Source: Stackebrandtia albiflava
GTDB lineage: Bacteria > Actinomycetota > Actinomycetes > Mycobacteriales > Micromonosporaceae
Assembly (NCBI RefSeq): GCF_007994225.1
Contig: NZ_VLLL01000007.1
Location: 301,686-365,685, forward strand
Length of the DNA: 64,000 bases
Direction: 5' to 3'
The notes beneath the pieces were generated by a model. It had not been told where the DNA came from. It ran no database searches and saw only the letters and a list, made by a program, of their open reading frames with translations. Shown here piece after piece: positions 16,165-24,272 of this stretch; position 1 is the first letter of the stretch; each line of letters begins with the position of its first letter. The translations under genes were made by a program, and so were the position numbers.

Positions 16165-17520
16165 ATGCTGCAAGAACTGCGTGCCGCCCTGGGCGACGCC
16201 GCCGTCATCACCGATCCCGACATCCTGGCCGGGCACGCCCGCGACGAGGCCGCGCTCTGCGAGGCCGGCACGCCCCGGGTGCTGGTGCGCCCCAGCGACA
16301 CCTCCGGGGTGCAGGCGGTGGTCCGGATCGCCGCCGCGCACGGCGTCCCGGTGGTCCCGCAGGGCGCCCGCACGGGCCTGGCCGGCGCGGCCAACGCCGT
16401 AGACGGTTGCATCCTGTTGTCGACGCAGGCACTCGACCGGATCCTGGAGATCGACCCCGCCAACCGGATCGCGGTCGTGCAGCCCGGCGTCGTCAACGCC
16501 GACATCTCCAAGGCGACCGCCCCGCACGGCCTGCGGTATGCGCCCGACCCGGGTTCGTGGGAGTCCTCGACGATCGGCGGGAACGTCGCCACCAACGCGG
16601 GCGGTATGTGCTGCGTCAAGTACGGCGTCACCACCGAGTACGTCCTCGGCTTGGAGGTGGTGCTCGCGGACGGCGAGGTGCTGCGTTGCGGACGCCGCAC
16701 CGTGAAGGGTGTCGCCGGTTACGACCTGGTCCGGTTGTTCACCGGTAGCGAGGGCACGCTCGGGGTCATCACCGAGATCACCGTGCGGTTGCAGCCGATC
16801 CCGCGCGAGGCGTTGTCGATCGCGGCGGTGTTCCCGTCGACGTCGGCGGCGGGTGCCGCGGTGTCGGCGATCACCGCAGCGGGTCTCGTCCCGAGCCTGC
16901 TGGAGCTGATCGACCAGGTGCATCTGCGGGCGATCGAGGAGTACCGGCCGATGGGACTGGACACCGACGCGGCGGCGCTGCTGTTGGCGGCCAGCGACTC
17001 CGGCGTTCCGGAAGACCTAGACCGGATCGCACGGTTGTGCACGGAGGCGGGCGCGACCGAGGTCCACCAGGCCACCGACGCCCTGGAGGCGGACATGCTG
17101 CTGTCGGCGCGGCGGATGGCGCTGCCCGCCGTGGAACGGCTCGGCGCGGTCATCGTCGACGACATGTCGGTGCCGAGGTCACGCCTTGCCGAGGCCCTGG
17201 ACGGGGTTGCGGCGGCCGCGGAACGTCACAAGGTCGTGATCGGTGTGATCGCGCACGCCGGGGACGGGAACCTGCACCCGAACATCCTGGTGGACCGGTC
17301 GGATCCCGCGAGCGTCGCGGCGGGCCAGGCGGCCTTCGACGACATCATGCGGTTGGCGGCGGAACTGGGTGGGACCTGCACGGGTGAGCACGGTGTCGGA
17401 CTGCTGAAGCGGGACTGGTTGGCGGCGGAGATCGGCCCGACCGGATTGCGGGTGCAGCAGGCGATCAAGGACGCGCTCGACCCGGCGGGGTTGTTCAATC
17501 CCGGCAAGGTGTTGCGCTGA
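16165..17520 (+). CDS. FAD-linked oxidase, GlcD/D-lactate dehydrogenase type
   Basis: 451 residues. An FAD-binding PCMH domain (VVPQGARTGLAGAAN, SSTIGGNVATNAGG, FTGSEGTLGVITEI) covers about residues 35-220, followed by a cap domain and a C-terminal GEHGVGLLKRDWL motif. The GDGNLHPN segment is the metal/substrate motif of this family. It should oxidise a D-2-hydroxyacid such as glycolate or D-lactate; the partner subunits GlcE/GlcF are not present. CATTCT ends 6 nt before ATG, with no ribosome site, so it may be leaderless. Confidence 0.88.
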   Translation: MLQELRAALGDAAVITDPDILAGHARDEAALCEAGTPRVLVRPSDTSGVQAVVRIAAAHGVPVVPQGARTGLAGAANAVDGCILLSTQALDRILEIDPANRIAVVQPGVVNADISKATAPHGLRYAPDPGSWESSTIGGNVATNAGGMCCVKYGVTTEYVLGLEVVLADGEVLRCGRRTVKGVAGYDLVRLFTGSEGTLGVITEITVRLQPIPREALSIAAVFPSTSAAGAAVSAITAAGLVPSLLELIDQVHLRAIEEYRPMGLDTDAAALLLAASDSGVPEDLDRIARLCTEAGATEVHQATDALEADMLLSARRMALPAVERLGAVIVDDMSVPRSRLAEALDGVAAAAERHKVVIGVIAHAGDGNLHPNILVDRSDPASVAAGQAAFDDIMRLAAELGGTCTGEHGVGLLKRDWLAAEIGPTGLRVQQAIKDALDPAGLFNPGKVLR

Positions 17521-17544
17521 TCGGGCGAGGGCCGTGCTCCGGTG

Positions 17545-18060
17545 TCACGGTCGAGCCGTGGTGGTCCCGGGCAGTCCCGCGATGAACCGGCGCACCTGCC
17601 GGGGCGTGCGGAGCCGCACCACGGGGCCGTCGTGGTCGGTCAGCGCGGCCGACACCTTCGGCCGTGAGTCCTTCGGGAACCGCCAGACGTAACGCAGGTG
17701 CCGGAGGGCGACGCGGTGCGGTGTGCCGGGTGCCATCTCCTCGCGGCGCGCGGCGCGGGTCACCACGCGCCACAGGCAGCGCCACCGGCCGACGTCCAGG
17801 AACACGACCAGGTCGGCGCGCGGCAGCCGCATCGGCATGGTGGTGACGTAGTTGCCGTCGTGGATCCACCGGTCCGCCGCGACGAGCCGGGCGAGGACGG
17901 TCTCCCATTCGGTGTCGGGCGGTCGTTCCCAGCCGGGACGCCAATAGTGGGCGTCGAGGTGGACCGACGGCAGGCCCAGTGCCGACTCCAGTTCCCGGGT
18001 GATGGTGGATTTCCCCGCGCCACTGCATCCGATGACCATGATCCGTCGTGGCGCCGTCAT
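17545..18060 (-). CDS. P-loop NTPase, FlaR-like topology modulation family
   Basis: 171 residues. VIGCSGAGKSTITREL is a Walker A motif at residue 8 onward; LDAHYWRPGWERP and WIHDGNY are typical of the adenylate-kinase-like FlaR group. The substrate is unknown despite the historical name. ATG 18060 is used instead of an upstream GTG because the P-loop then lies near the N-terminus; TAACGT ends 8 nt before it. It converges with the FAD oxidase, with 24 nt between stops. Confidence 0.8.
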   Translation of the reverse strand: MTAPRRIMVIGCSGAGKSTITRELESALGLPSVHLDAHYWRPGWERPPDTEWETVLARLVAADRWIHDGNYVTTMPMRLPRADLVVFLDVGRWRCLWRVVTRAARREEMAPGTPHRVALRHLRYVWRFPKDSRPKVSAALTDHDGPVVRLRTPRQVRRFIAGLPGTTTARP

Positions 18061-18201
18061 GCCGCGCGACGTTATCAGGCCGTGCCACCCCGTACGGCGA
18101 CCCGGCACGGCCACGCCCCACCCCATCCGGGGGCGGGCCACCCTCACGTCGAAGTCTGCCGAATCGGGCGAAACGGCGTCGATCGGTTATTCAGGTGGGA
18201 T

Positions 18202-19098
18202 TCAGGTTCCGGTCGCCGGGGCGGGGCGGCAACGGCGGATCAGTGTGATGCCGAGGTAGCCGGTCAGGACGGTCGCGAATCCCGCGGCGACCAGATCCGC
18301 GAGAGGGCCGATCCGCCACTGTCCCTCCAGTCCGGCGGCGACGGCGTACGAGGTGAGCATGAGGCCGGGGCCCGCCGCCGTCGACAGCACCGGTAGCAGT
18401 GGGCGTTCGGGACCGTGGCAGCCGACCCGCCACCGGAGGATCCTGGCGGAGGCGCCGAGCGTCGTCCCGACGACGGCCGCCACCGCCAGCAGTACGAGTC
18501 GTCCCTGCCACTGGCGGCTGTCGGCGCTCCAGTCGGGCCCGGGGTCCAGGTGCCCGAGGGTCGGGGAGGTGCGGGGGTCGGCGGCCACCGACACGCACAT
18601 CAGTCCCCAACCGATCACCAGCCAGTAGAGCTGGCTCCACGCCGCCGGCTGGGATCGCGCGGTGAGGAAGGCCACGCCACCGCCGAGGACCACGCCGGTG
18701 GTGACGAGCAGCATGATGCGTGACTGCGGGAGGTCACCGCCGAACATCTGCTGCCAGGATGCGATGCCGATGGCTACCGGTGCGGTGATCGACGCGCCGA
18801 CGACGGCCATCGCGACGAGGCGGCGCCGCAGTGAGGCCGAGGGCGCGGTCCGTCGAAGCAGGATCGGTGCGGCCGCGGCGAGACTGACGGTGGCGGCGGT
18901 GATCCAGACGACGATCGCCGACTCGTCGACCACACCGCCGGGCGATTCGTCGCCGCGCCAGGCGAGGACGCCCACGGCGTTGCCGACCCAGAGCTGTCCG
19001 GCGCCGAGGACGGCGGCGAGCACGGCGGTGATGAGGGCGGCGGCGGAGACGCGCTCCCGGCCGTCGCCGTCACCCGCTACCCACCCGGTGTCCGACAT
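18202..19098 (-). CDS. Polytopic membrane protein of unknown function
   Basis: 298 residues with about eight hydrophobic segments spread along the length and no recognised domain. It stands alone: its start is preceded by TAATTT ending 6 nt upstream, and the next minus-strand gene begins 142 nt downstream. I cannot name its family. Confidence 0.7.
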   Translation of the reverse strand: MSDTGWVAGDGDGRERVSAAALITAVLAAVLGAGQLWVGNAVGVLAWRGDESPGGVVDESAIVVWITAATVSLAAAAPILLRRTAPSASLRRRLVAMAVVGASITAPVAIGIASWQQMFGGDLPQSRIMLLVTTGVVLGGGVAFLTARSQPAAWSQLYWLVIGWGLMCVSVAADPRTSPTLGHLDPGPDWSADSRQWQGRLVLLAVAAVVGTTLGASARILRWRVGCHGPERPLLPVLSTAAGPGLMLTSYAVAAGLEGQWRIGPLADLVAAGFATVLTGYLGITLIRRCRPAPATGT

Positions 19099-19104
19099 GT
19101 GGAC

Positions 19105-19110
19105 AAATTA
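19105..19110 (-). promoter_or_regulatory. Leaderless-type -10 hexamer of the membrane protein gene
   Basis: On the minus strand TAATTT is followed by GTCCAC and then ATG 19098, with no ribosome site between. Confidence 0.5.
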
Positions 19111-19208
19111 GGCATATAGCGGGCAATTTCAGGACACGTACGCATCACGGTTGCGACACGATCACCGCAATGATCATCAATATAGCTATGAAACCGGCGT
19201 GGTGGGCG

Positions 19209-19250
19209 AAAAAACCACGCCGTGGCGCTTGCCCGAGCGCCACGGCGTGG
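19209..19250 (-). terminator. Strong intrinsic terminator for pabC
   Basis: CCACGCCGTGGCGCT (19215-19229) and AGCGCCACGGCGTGG (19236-19250) form a perfect 15-bp stem with a 6-nt loop. Read on the minus strand the stem is followed by six T residues (19209-19214), a textbook intrinsic terminator. It lies 229 nt after the pabC stop. Confidence 0.85.
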
Positions 19251-19281
19251 AAAAACGGAGATATCCGCTTTATTCAATTGG

Positions 19282-19318
19282 CGCCGGGGTGAGCCGTGCC
19301 CGTTGGCTCACCCCGGCG
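19282..19318 (-). repeat. Second perfect hairpin in the pabC 3' region
   Basis: CGCCGGGGTGAGCC (19282-19295) and GGCTCACCCCGGCG (19305-19318) form a perfect 14-bp stem with a 9-nt loop, with no U-tract. With the terminator it fills a 380-nt gap (19099-19478) that otherwise holds no gene. The pair could be a 3' UTR structure or part of a small RNA. Confidence 0.6.
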
Positions 19319-19478
19319 GTGGTGCCCCCAGAGTCGTTCCGCGTCGATCGATCGAATGCCCGAGTCGAATCGATCAACATGTCGGCGTGACCGGAACTGA
19401 TTTAACTATGGCCACGACTCCTGAATTGCGGCTTGAGGAATCCTGGGAAATCACTGGGAATTTCGGAGCGGGAGCCGT

Positions 19479-20327
19479 TCACTTGCCCGGCACGGGAAAG
19501 CCCGCCATCTCACTCAGGGTCGCCGTCAGGTCGCTCTGGTTGATGGTGACACCGTCGAGGGTGTGGACGGGGGCCACGCCGCGCACCGACGAGGTCATCC
19601 AGATGCCGTCGGCGGACATCAGTTCCGCCACCAGGACCCGGCGTTCGGCGGTGCGGATGCCCGCCTCCTCCGCGCGGTCGAACACGAAGCGGGCGGTGGT
19701 TCCCGCGAGGATCCCGGTGTCGGCCGGAACCGTGTAGAGGGTCTGGTTCTGCCACCACACCAGGGTCGACGTCGGACCCTCCAGCGCGAATCCGTCCTCC
19801 GAACGCCACAACAGGTCGTCGTGCCCGGTGGCACGGGCGTGCCGCTGCGCGGCCATCGCGACCGCGTACGACAGGCACTTCGCGCCGCCCAGCAGCCACG
19901 GGGCCTGTCCCCGGGTGTCGACCGGGTATCCCAGCGTCAGCACCGCCAGGTTCAGTCCGTCCCGGCGGGCGTTGATCTGCGCCTCCGGCACCGGGTTGAG
20001 CGTCATGTACACGGTCGGCGGGCCACCCTGTTCGGGGCCGCGCGTGCAGATGATGCGCAGCGCCCCCTCCTTTCCGGCACCGAACGCCTCGCACGCCTGG
20101 GCGGCGAGCCGCTTCAGCACCGCCGCGTCCGGCAGGTCCAGCTCCATCCGCTGCGCCGAACGGGCCATCCGGGCGAGGTGTTCGTCCAGCAGGAAGGGTT
20201 CACCACCGCGGACGTTCGCGGTCTCGAATATGCCGTCCCCTCGGAGGACTCCCAGATCATCGCCGTGCAGGAACGGCTCGTCGGCCGGGATCACTCCCCG
20301 GCCCAGCACTGCCACAACTTCAGCCAT
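19479..20327 (-). CDS. pabC: Aminodeoxychorismate lyase / class IV aminotransferase
   Basis: 282 residues of fold-type IV PLP enzyme. GDGIFET near residue 30, LLGGAKCLSYAVAMAAQ with the PLP-binding Lys, and FALEGPTSTLVWW with the conserved Glu are all visible. The family includes branched-chain and D-amino acid aminotransferases; the lyase making p-aminobenzoate is favoured because this gene commonly sits beside fur and ygfZ in actinobacteria and fol genes are nearby. TAGTGT ends 6 nt before ATG 20327. Confidence 0.85.
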   Translation of the reverse strand: MAEVVAVLGRGVIPADEPFLHGDDLGVLRGDGIFETANVRGGEPFLLDEHLARMARSAQRMELDLPDAAVLKRLAAQACEAFGAGKEGALRIICTRGPEQGGPPTVYMTLNPVPEAQINARRDGLNLAVLTLGYPVDTRGQAPWLLGGAKCLSYAVAMAAQRHARATGHDDLLWRSEDGFALEGPTSTLVWWQNQTLYTVPADTGILAGTTARFVFDRAEEAGIRTAERRVLVAELMSADGIWMTSSVRGVAPVHTLDGVTINQSDLTATLSEMAGFPVPGK

Positions 20328-20333
20328 GACCGC

Positions 20334-20339
20334 ACACTA
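20334..20339 (-). promoter_or_regulatory. Leaderless-type -10 hexamer of pabC
   Basis: On the minus strand TAGTGT, six bases (GCGGTC), then ATG 20327. The diverging fur promoter lies about 80 nt away. Confidence 0.5.
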
Positions 20340-20421
20340 CCGGCACCGGGCAGGGAAAGCCGGTCTGTGGGAGGGGCAAAGCGGTGGGCGCGCTGCGGGT
20401 GCGGTCGGCGGCGGGCCGGAA

Positions 20422-20427
20422 TATGAT
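20422..20427 (+). promoter_or_regulatory. Leaderless-type -10 hexamer of the Fur-family gene
   Basis: TATGAT, close to the consensus TATAAT, ends 6 nt before ATG 20434. CCCAGG between them is too close to act as a ribosome site. Confidence 0.6.
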
Positions 20428-20433
20428 CCCAGG

Positions 20434-20865
20434 ATGTCCAGTGATGCTCCGCCGTTGGCCGAGGTCCTCAGAGCCAACGGACTCCGGATGACGGCGCAGC
20501 GGCAGTTGGTGCTCGACGCGGTGGCCGCGCTCGGCCACGCGACCGCCGAGCAGGTTCACGAGGCGATCTGCGGGAAGGTCGCGGGCGTCAACATCACCAC
20601 GGTGTACCGCACGCTCGATCTCCTGGAGACGCTGAACCTGGTGGCGCACACCCACCTGTCGCACGGTGCGCCGGTCTACCACCTGGCGGGAGACCGCGGC
20701 CACGTCCACCTGGTGTGTCACCGGTGTGGCGCGGTCGACGAGGTGTCCCCGGAAGTGTTCGGCGACCTGCGGCGTTCCCTGGAGGAGCAGCGCGGCTTCC
20801 TGCTCGACGTGGGGCACGTTGCGCTGTTCGGAATCTGTTCCTCCTGCGAAACGGTGAATCGGTGA
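20434..20865 (+). CDS. Fur-family metal-dependent transcriptional regulator
   Basis: 143 residues. The winged helix (LRMTAQRQLVLDAV, TTVYRTLDLLETLNLV) is followed by the metal-sensing HVHLVCHRCGAVDEV and a C-terminal CSSC; the two Cys pairs form the structural zinc site. Members sense Fe, Zn, Mn, Ni or peroxide; the type cannot be fixed here. The gene overlaps ygfZ by 4 nt (GTGA), which links it to iron-sulfur cluster handling. It diverges from pabC. Confidence 0.92.
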   Translation: MSSDAPPLAEVLRANGLRMTAQRQLVLDAVAALGHATAEQVHEAICGKVAGVNITTVYRTLDLLETLNLVAHTHLSHGAPVYHLAGDRGHVHLVCHRCGAVDEVSPEVFGDLRRSLEEQRGFLLDVGHVALFGICSSCETVNR

Positions 20866-21902
20866 CTTCGGAGTGGTTGAAACGTGACGGCGCGGTCGTG
20901 GAGAACCCGGGCGACGAGGTCGCCTGGCACTACGGCGACCCGTTGCGGGAGCAGCGGCGGCTCGCCGGTGAGGGTGCGGTCGTGGATCGCGGTGACCGCC
21001 GGATCCTCACCGTCACCGGCGCGGAACGGTTGACGTGGCTGCACAGCCTCACGACCCAGCACCTGACCGCGCTGGAGGCCGGCCGGGGTACCGAACTGCT
21101 GGTGCTGTCCCCGAACGGGCACGTCGAGCACCACGCGAACGTGTTCGACGACGGGGAGACCACCTGGCTGGACACCGAGGCGGCCGACGGCGACGGGTTG
21201 CGCGGCTACCTGGAGCGGATGAGGTTCTTCACCCCGGTGGAGATCGCGGACGTCACGGCGGACTGGGCGCTGGTCACCTACACCGGGGACGACTCACTCA
21301 CGGAACCGGACCGGTTGCCGGTCCCGGAGGCGAAGTTCGCCGCCGGGACGCTGCCGCCGAGGCCGTCGGTGATCTACCACGGGGAATCGACGACGTCGGG
21401 CGGGTTCCGGCGCCGCACCGACCAACTCGGTATAGCCACAGTGGACATGCTGGTGCCGAGGGTGGAGTCGGCGTCGGTACCGGAGCGGTCGGGGCTGCCG
21501 GTGTCGGGCCGGTGGGCGTTCGACGTGCTGCGGATCCCGGCGGAACGTCCCGTCGTGGGCGTGGACACCGATCACCGCACGATCCCCCACGAGGCGGCCG
21601 CGCTACTGGCCTGCGCCGTCCACCTCGACAAGGGCTGTTACCGGGGGCAGGAGACGGTCGCGCGCGTGCACCACCTGGGCAAGCCGCCGCGCCGCCTGGT
21701 GTCGTTGCACCTGGACGGCAGCGAGGAGCACCCGCCGGCGGTGGGCGCCGACGTGAAGGCCGGACCCCGCACGGCGGGCCGGGTGGGTACGGCGGGCCGC
21801 CACTACGAGGACGGGATGGTGGCCCTGGCGTTGCTGCGGCGCAACGTGGCCGACGATCCCGAGACCGTCTACGACGTCGAGGGTTCACGGGCCCGCCGCT
21901 GA
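20862..21902 (+). CDS. ygfZ: Folate-binding Fe-S cluster assembly protein YgfZ
   Basis: 346 residues of GcvT-like fold. The diagnostic motif K-G-C-Y-x-G-Q-E is present (DKGCYRGQETVARVHHLG, Lys257 first), as is LTWLHSLTTQHL in the N-terminal domain. YgfZ/IBA57 proteins use tetrahydrofolate in maturation of certain Fe-S enzymes. GTG 20862 overlaps the stop of the Fur-family gene, so the two are translationally coupled. Confidence 0.93.
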   Translation: MTSEWLKRDGAVVENPGDEVAWHYGDPLREQRRLAGEGAVVDRGDRRILTVTGAERLTWLHSLTTQHLTALEAGRGTELLVLSPNGHVEHHANVFDDGETTWLDTEAADGDGLRGYLERMRFFTPVEIADVTADWALVTYTGDDSLTEPDRLPVPEAKFAAGTLPPRPSVIYHGESTTSGGFRRRTDQLGIATVDMLVPRVESASVPERSGLPVSGRWAFDVLRIPAERPVVGVDTDHRTIPHEAAALLACAVHLDKGCYRGQETVARVHHLGKPPRRLVSLHLDGSEEHPPAVGADVKAGPRTAGRVGTAGRHYEDGMVALALLRRNVADDPETVYDVEGSRARR

Positions 21903-21953
21903 CCGCCCCGGCGAGGTGCCCTGACCGCCCTCCGGACCCGACGGGATGCCTCA

Positions 21954-22052
21954 CTTGGTCCCCGCCCGGTTGCCGGAATCTCGCTGTAATGCCCGATTTC
22001 ATGCCGATCGTCCGATATGGCGGGGACCAAGCGCCTTACGGCGGGGACCAAG
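21954..22052. repeat. Inverted and tandem 13-bp repeat GGCGGGGACCAAG
   Basis: CTTGGTCCCCGCC at 21954-21966 is the exact reverse complement of GGCGGGGACCAAG at 22019-22031, which is repeated at 22040-22052 with a 21-nt period. The three copies occupy the 195-nt convergent gap between ygfZ and the dehydrogenase. The layout (one inverted, two direct, two helical turns apart) suggests protein binding or a switchable hairpin rather than a simple terminator. Confidence 0.6.
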
Positions 22053-22097
22053 CGGTTTGCCCGGGGTCGGTGCCGGGCGCCGAGGGCCGGCCGAGGG

Positions 22098-23102
22098 TCA
22101 GGCGAGGCGGGGCAGGTCGGCGGCGGTGACCTCACCGCGTAGCGGCTCGCCGGCGAGGAAGCGGGCGATCTCGGCGACCGCGTAGTCGCCGAGCAGCGCG
22201 ATCTCGGTCCCCTGGGCTCCGGCCACGTGGGGTGTCACGGTCACGTTCGGCAGGTGCAGGAGCGGGTGGTCGGCGGGCAGCGGCTCGGGCTCGGTGACGT
22301 CGAGGACCGCCGACAGCCGCCCGGAGACGCAGTGACGGACCAGCGCCTCGGTGTCCACGATGGACCCGCGAGCGGTGTTCACCAGGACGGCGCCGTCGCG
22401 CATCATGGCCAGTCGCCGGTCGTCCAGCAGGTGCCGGGTCTCGGGGAGTTCGGGCGCGTGGACGCTGACCAGGTCGCTGGTCGCGCACAGTTCGTCGAGG
22501 TCGACGAGGCGCGCGCCGAGCGCGACCGCCTCGTCGGGGGTCAGATAGGGGTCGCTGACCAGCAGTGTGGTGTCCCAGTCGCGCAGCAACGCCATGACCC
22601 TGCGGCCTATCCGGGAGGCCCCGACGACTCCGACGACACGCCCGACGTATCCGCAGTCGCCCCGCCTGGCCTCGCCGGGCCAGCCGAGCGCCGGGTACTC
22701 GGCGGCGTGGCGCAGCGCGCCCTTGAGTCCCAGCAGGATCATCGCCCTGGTGTACTCGGCGACCGGTTCGGCGTTGGCGTCGGCGGCGGAGGACACGGCG
22801 ATCCCGCGTTCCCACACGGCCGGGGTGACGTGGTGTTTCACCGACCCGGCGGCGTGGGCAACGAGCCGTAGGCGGGGGGCGGCGTCGAGGACGTCGGCGG
22901 TGATGGGCGGGCAGCCCCAACCGGTGACGAGGATTTCGGCCCGTTCCAGGTGTTCGCGGACGTCCGCGGCGGCGAAGTCGTCGATCAGGACGGTGCCGGG
23001 CACCTCGGCGTGGCCGTCGAGACGGTGCAGCACCGGAGCGGGGAAGGCCGTTTCACGTGCGTATCGGCTCATCGCCAGCACGCCGTAGGGGCGTTGGGAC
23101 AC
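22098..23102 (-). CDS. D-isomer-specific 2-hydroxyacid dehydrogenase
   Basis: 334 residues of NAD-dependent dehydrogenase. The Rossmann turn VVGVVGASRIGRRV is present (with Ala-Ser replacing the usual Gly-x), and the catalytic triad is NTARG (Arg), VTEPEPLP (Glu) and TPHVAG (His). It probably reduces or oxidises a keto/hydroxy acid from the carbohydrate taken up by the divergent ABC system. GTG 23102 has GGAGG upstream. A LacI-type operator lies in the shared upstream region. Confidence 0.88.
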   Translation of the reverse strand: MSQRPYGVLAMSRYARETAFPAPVLHRLDGHAEVPGTVLIDDFAAADVREHLERAEILVTGWGCPPITADVLDAAPRLRLVAHAAGSVKHHVTPAVWERGIAVSSAADANAEPVAEYTRAMILLGLKGALRHAAEYPALGWPGEARRGDCGYVGRVVGVVGASRIGRRVMALLRDWDTTLLVSDPYLTPDEAVALGARLVDLDELCATSDLVSVHAPELPETRHLLDDRRLAMMRDGAVLVNTARGSIVDTEALVRHCVSGRLSAVLDVTEPEPLPADHPLLHLPNVTVTPHVAGAQGTEIALLGDYAVAEIARFLAGEPLRGEVTAADLPRLA

Positions 23103-23122
23103 CGTACCTCCACAACAGGACG

Positions 23123-23136
23123 AGAAATCGGTTTCT
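23123..23136. promoter_or_regulatory. Candidate LacI-family operator
   Basis: AGAAATCGGTTTCT: perfect AGAAA/TTTCT arms around a four-base TCGG centre, 21 nt before the dehydrogenase start and about 80 nt before the ABC promoter. LacI-family sites are typically palindromes of this size with a central CG. The LacI-type gene at 27.0 kb is the obvious candidate regulator. Confidence 0.5.
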
Positions 23137-23213
23137 GAAACCTAGCAGTCCTTCGTTGCCCGTGCCGGTTACCCCTTTGGGAAGAATCCTCGAAAAAAGC
23201 TGACGGCAAACCC

Positions 23214-23242
23214 TTGCCAAGATCACAGAAACCGCATATCTT
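23214..23242 (+). promoter_or_regulatory. Promoter of the sugar ABC operon
   Basis: TTGCCA (23214-23219) and TATCTT (23237-23242) are separated by 17 nt, a near-consensus sigma-70 promoter in a locally AT-richer stretch. The start codon follows about 30 nt downstream behind GAGGAGG. Confidence 0.6.
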
Positions 23243-23273
23243 GCGTCTAAGTTCTCAGTGAGGAGGCTCACCG

Positions 23274-24272
23274 TTGGTCGCCACTTCGACCCGCAACGGC
23301 GAAGCGCCGCCGTCCACCCCGCCGGAGGTGGACCCGAAGGCGTCGCCGCCCCGCCGCGGCCGTGAGCCACTCCGGCGGCGCGTCCGCCGCGACTGGGCAC
23401 TGCTCGCGCTGATGCTTCCGGGCGTCCTGTACTTCCTGGTGTTCCACTACGGAGCGCTGTTCGGCAACCTGATCGCCTTCAAGGACTACGTGCCGTTCAT
23501 CGGCGTGTGGGACAGCCCGTGGGTCGGCATGGAGAACTTCACGTCCCTGCTGTCCGACGGGGACTTCTGGCACGCCGCGTGGAACACGGTCAGCATCGCC
23601 GGCCTCCAACTGCTGTTCTACTTCCCGGCGCCGCTGGCGCTGGCGCTGCTGCTGCACAGCCTCGCGGGTGACACGCTGCGCCGGTTCGTGCAGAGCGTCG
23701 TGTACCTGCCCCACTTCATCTCGTGGGTGATCGTGGTGGCCCTGTTCCAACAGGTGCTGGGCGACATCGGCGTGCTGAACGGCGTCCTCGGCGACATGGG
23801 CCTGTCCGCCGTGGACATCATCGGTAACCCCGACGCGTACCGGCCGCTGGTCATCGCGCAGGTCATCTGGAAGGAGTGCGGCTGGGGGACCATCATCTTC
23901 CTGGCCGCGCTCACCAACGTCAACGAACAGCTCTACGAGGCCGCCGCCATCGACGGCGCCGGCTGGTGGCGCCGGTTCTGGCACGTGACCCTCCCGGCGA
24001 TCCGGCCGGTCGTGATCCTGCTGCTGATCCTGCGGCTGGGCGACATCCTCACCGTCGGGTTCGAGCAGTTCTTCCTGCAACGCAACGCCGTCGGCCCGGC
24101 CGCCGGAGAGGTGCTCGACACCTTCGTCTACTACACCGGCATCGGCTCCGGCGACTTCGGCACGGCCACCGCGGCGGGCCTGATGAAGGGCGCCATCGGC
24201 CTGGTCCTGGTCTACTCCGCCAACAAGATCGCACACCGGATGGGAGAACAGGGGGTGTACAAGTCCTCATGA
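23274..24272 (+). CDS. Sugar ABC transporter permease (LplB/YtcP-type), first subunit
   Basis: 332 residues with an Arg-rich start and six membrane helices. The EAA loop EAAAIDGAGWWRRFW contacts the ATPase. WDSPWVGMENFTSLL and YLPHFISWVIVVALF are characteristic of LplB-type permeases for oligosaccharides. TTG 23274 is the start, with GAGGAGG upstream. It overlaps the second permease by 4 nt. No ATPase gene is in the operon; in such actinobacterial systems a shared MsiK-type ATPase encoded elsewhere usually serves. Confidence 0.93.
   Translation: MVATSTRNGEAPPSTPPEVDPKASPPRRGREPLRRRVRRDWALLALMLPGVLYFLVFHYGALFGNLIAFKDYVPFIGVWDSPWVGMENFTSLLSDGDFWHAAWNTVSIAGLQLLFYFPAPLALALLLHSLAGDTLRRFVQSVVYLPHFISWVIVVALFQQVLGDIGVLNGVLGDMGLSAVDIIGNPDAYRPLVIAQVIWKECGWGTIIFLAALTNVNEQLYEAAAIDGAGWWRRFWHVTLPAIRPVVILLLILRLGDILTVGFEQFFLQRNAVGPAAGEVLDTFVYYTGIGSGDFGTATAAGLMKGAIGLVLVYSANKIAHRMGEQGVYKSS

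Noticed and set aside
15560..16402. A long plus-strand frame starting at the ATG of promoter module copy 1
   Set aside because: After the first eight residues it does not match the copy 2 frame, and it runs antisense through the lipoprotein and out of frame over the FAD oxidase start.
19282..19318. Possible tRNA from a stem-rich sequence near 19.3 kb
   Set aside because: Only a simple 14-bp hairpin; no D, anticodon or T arms and no GTTC-type T-loop.
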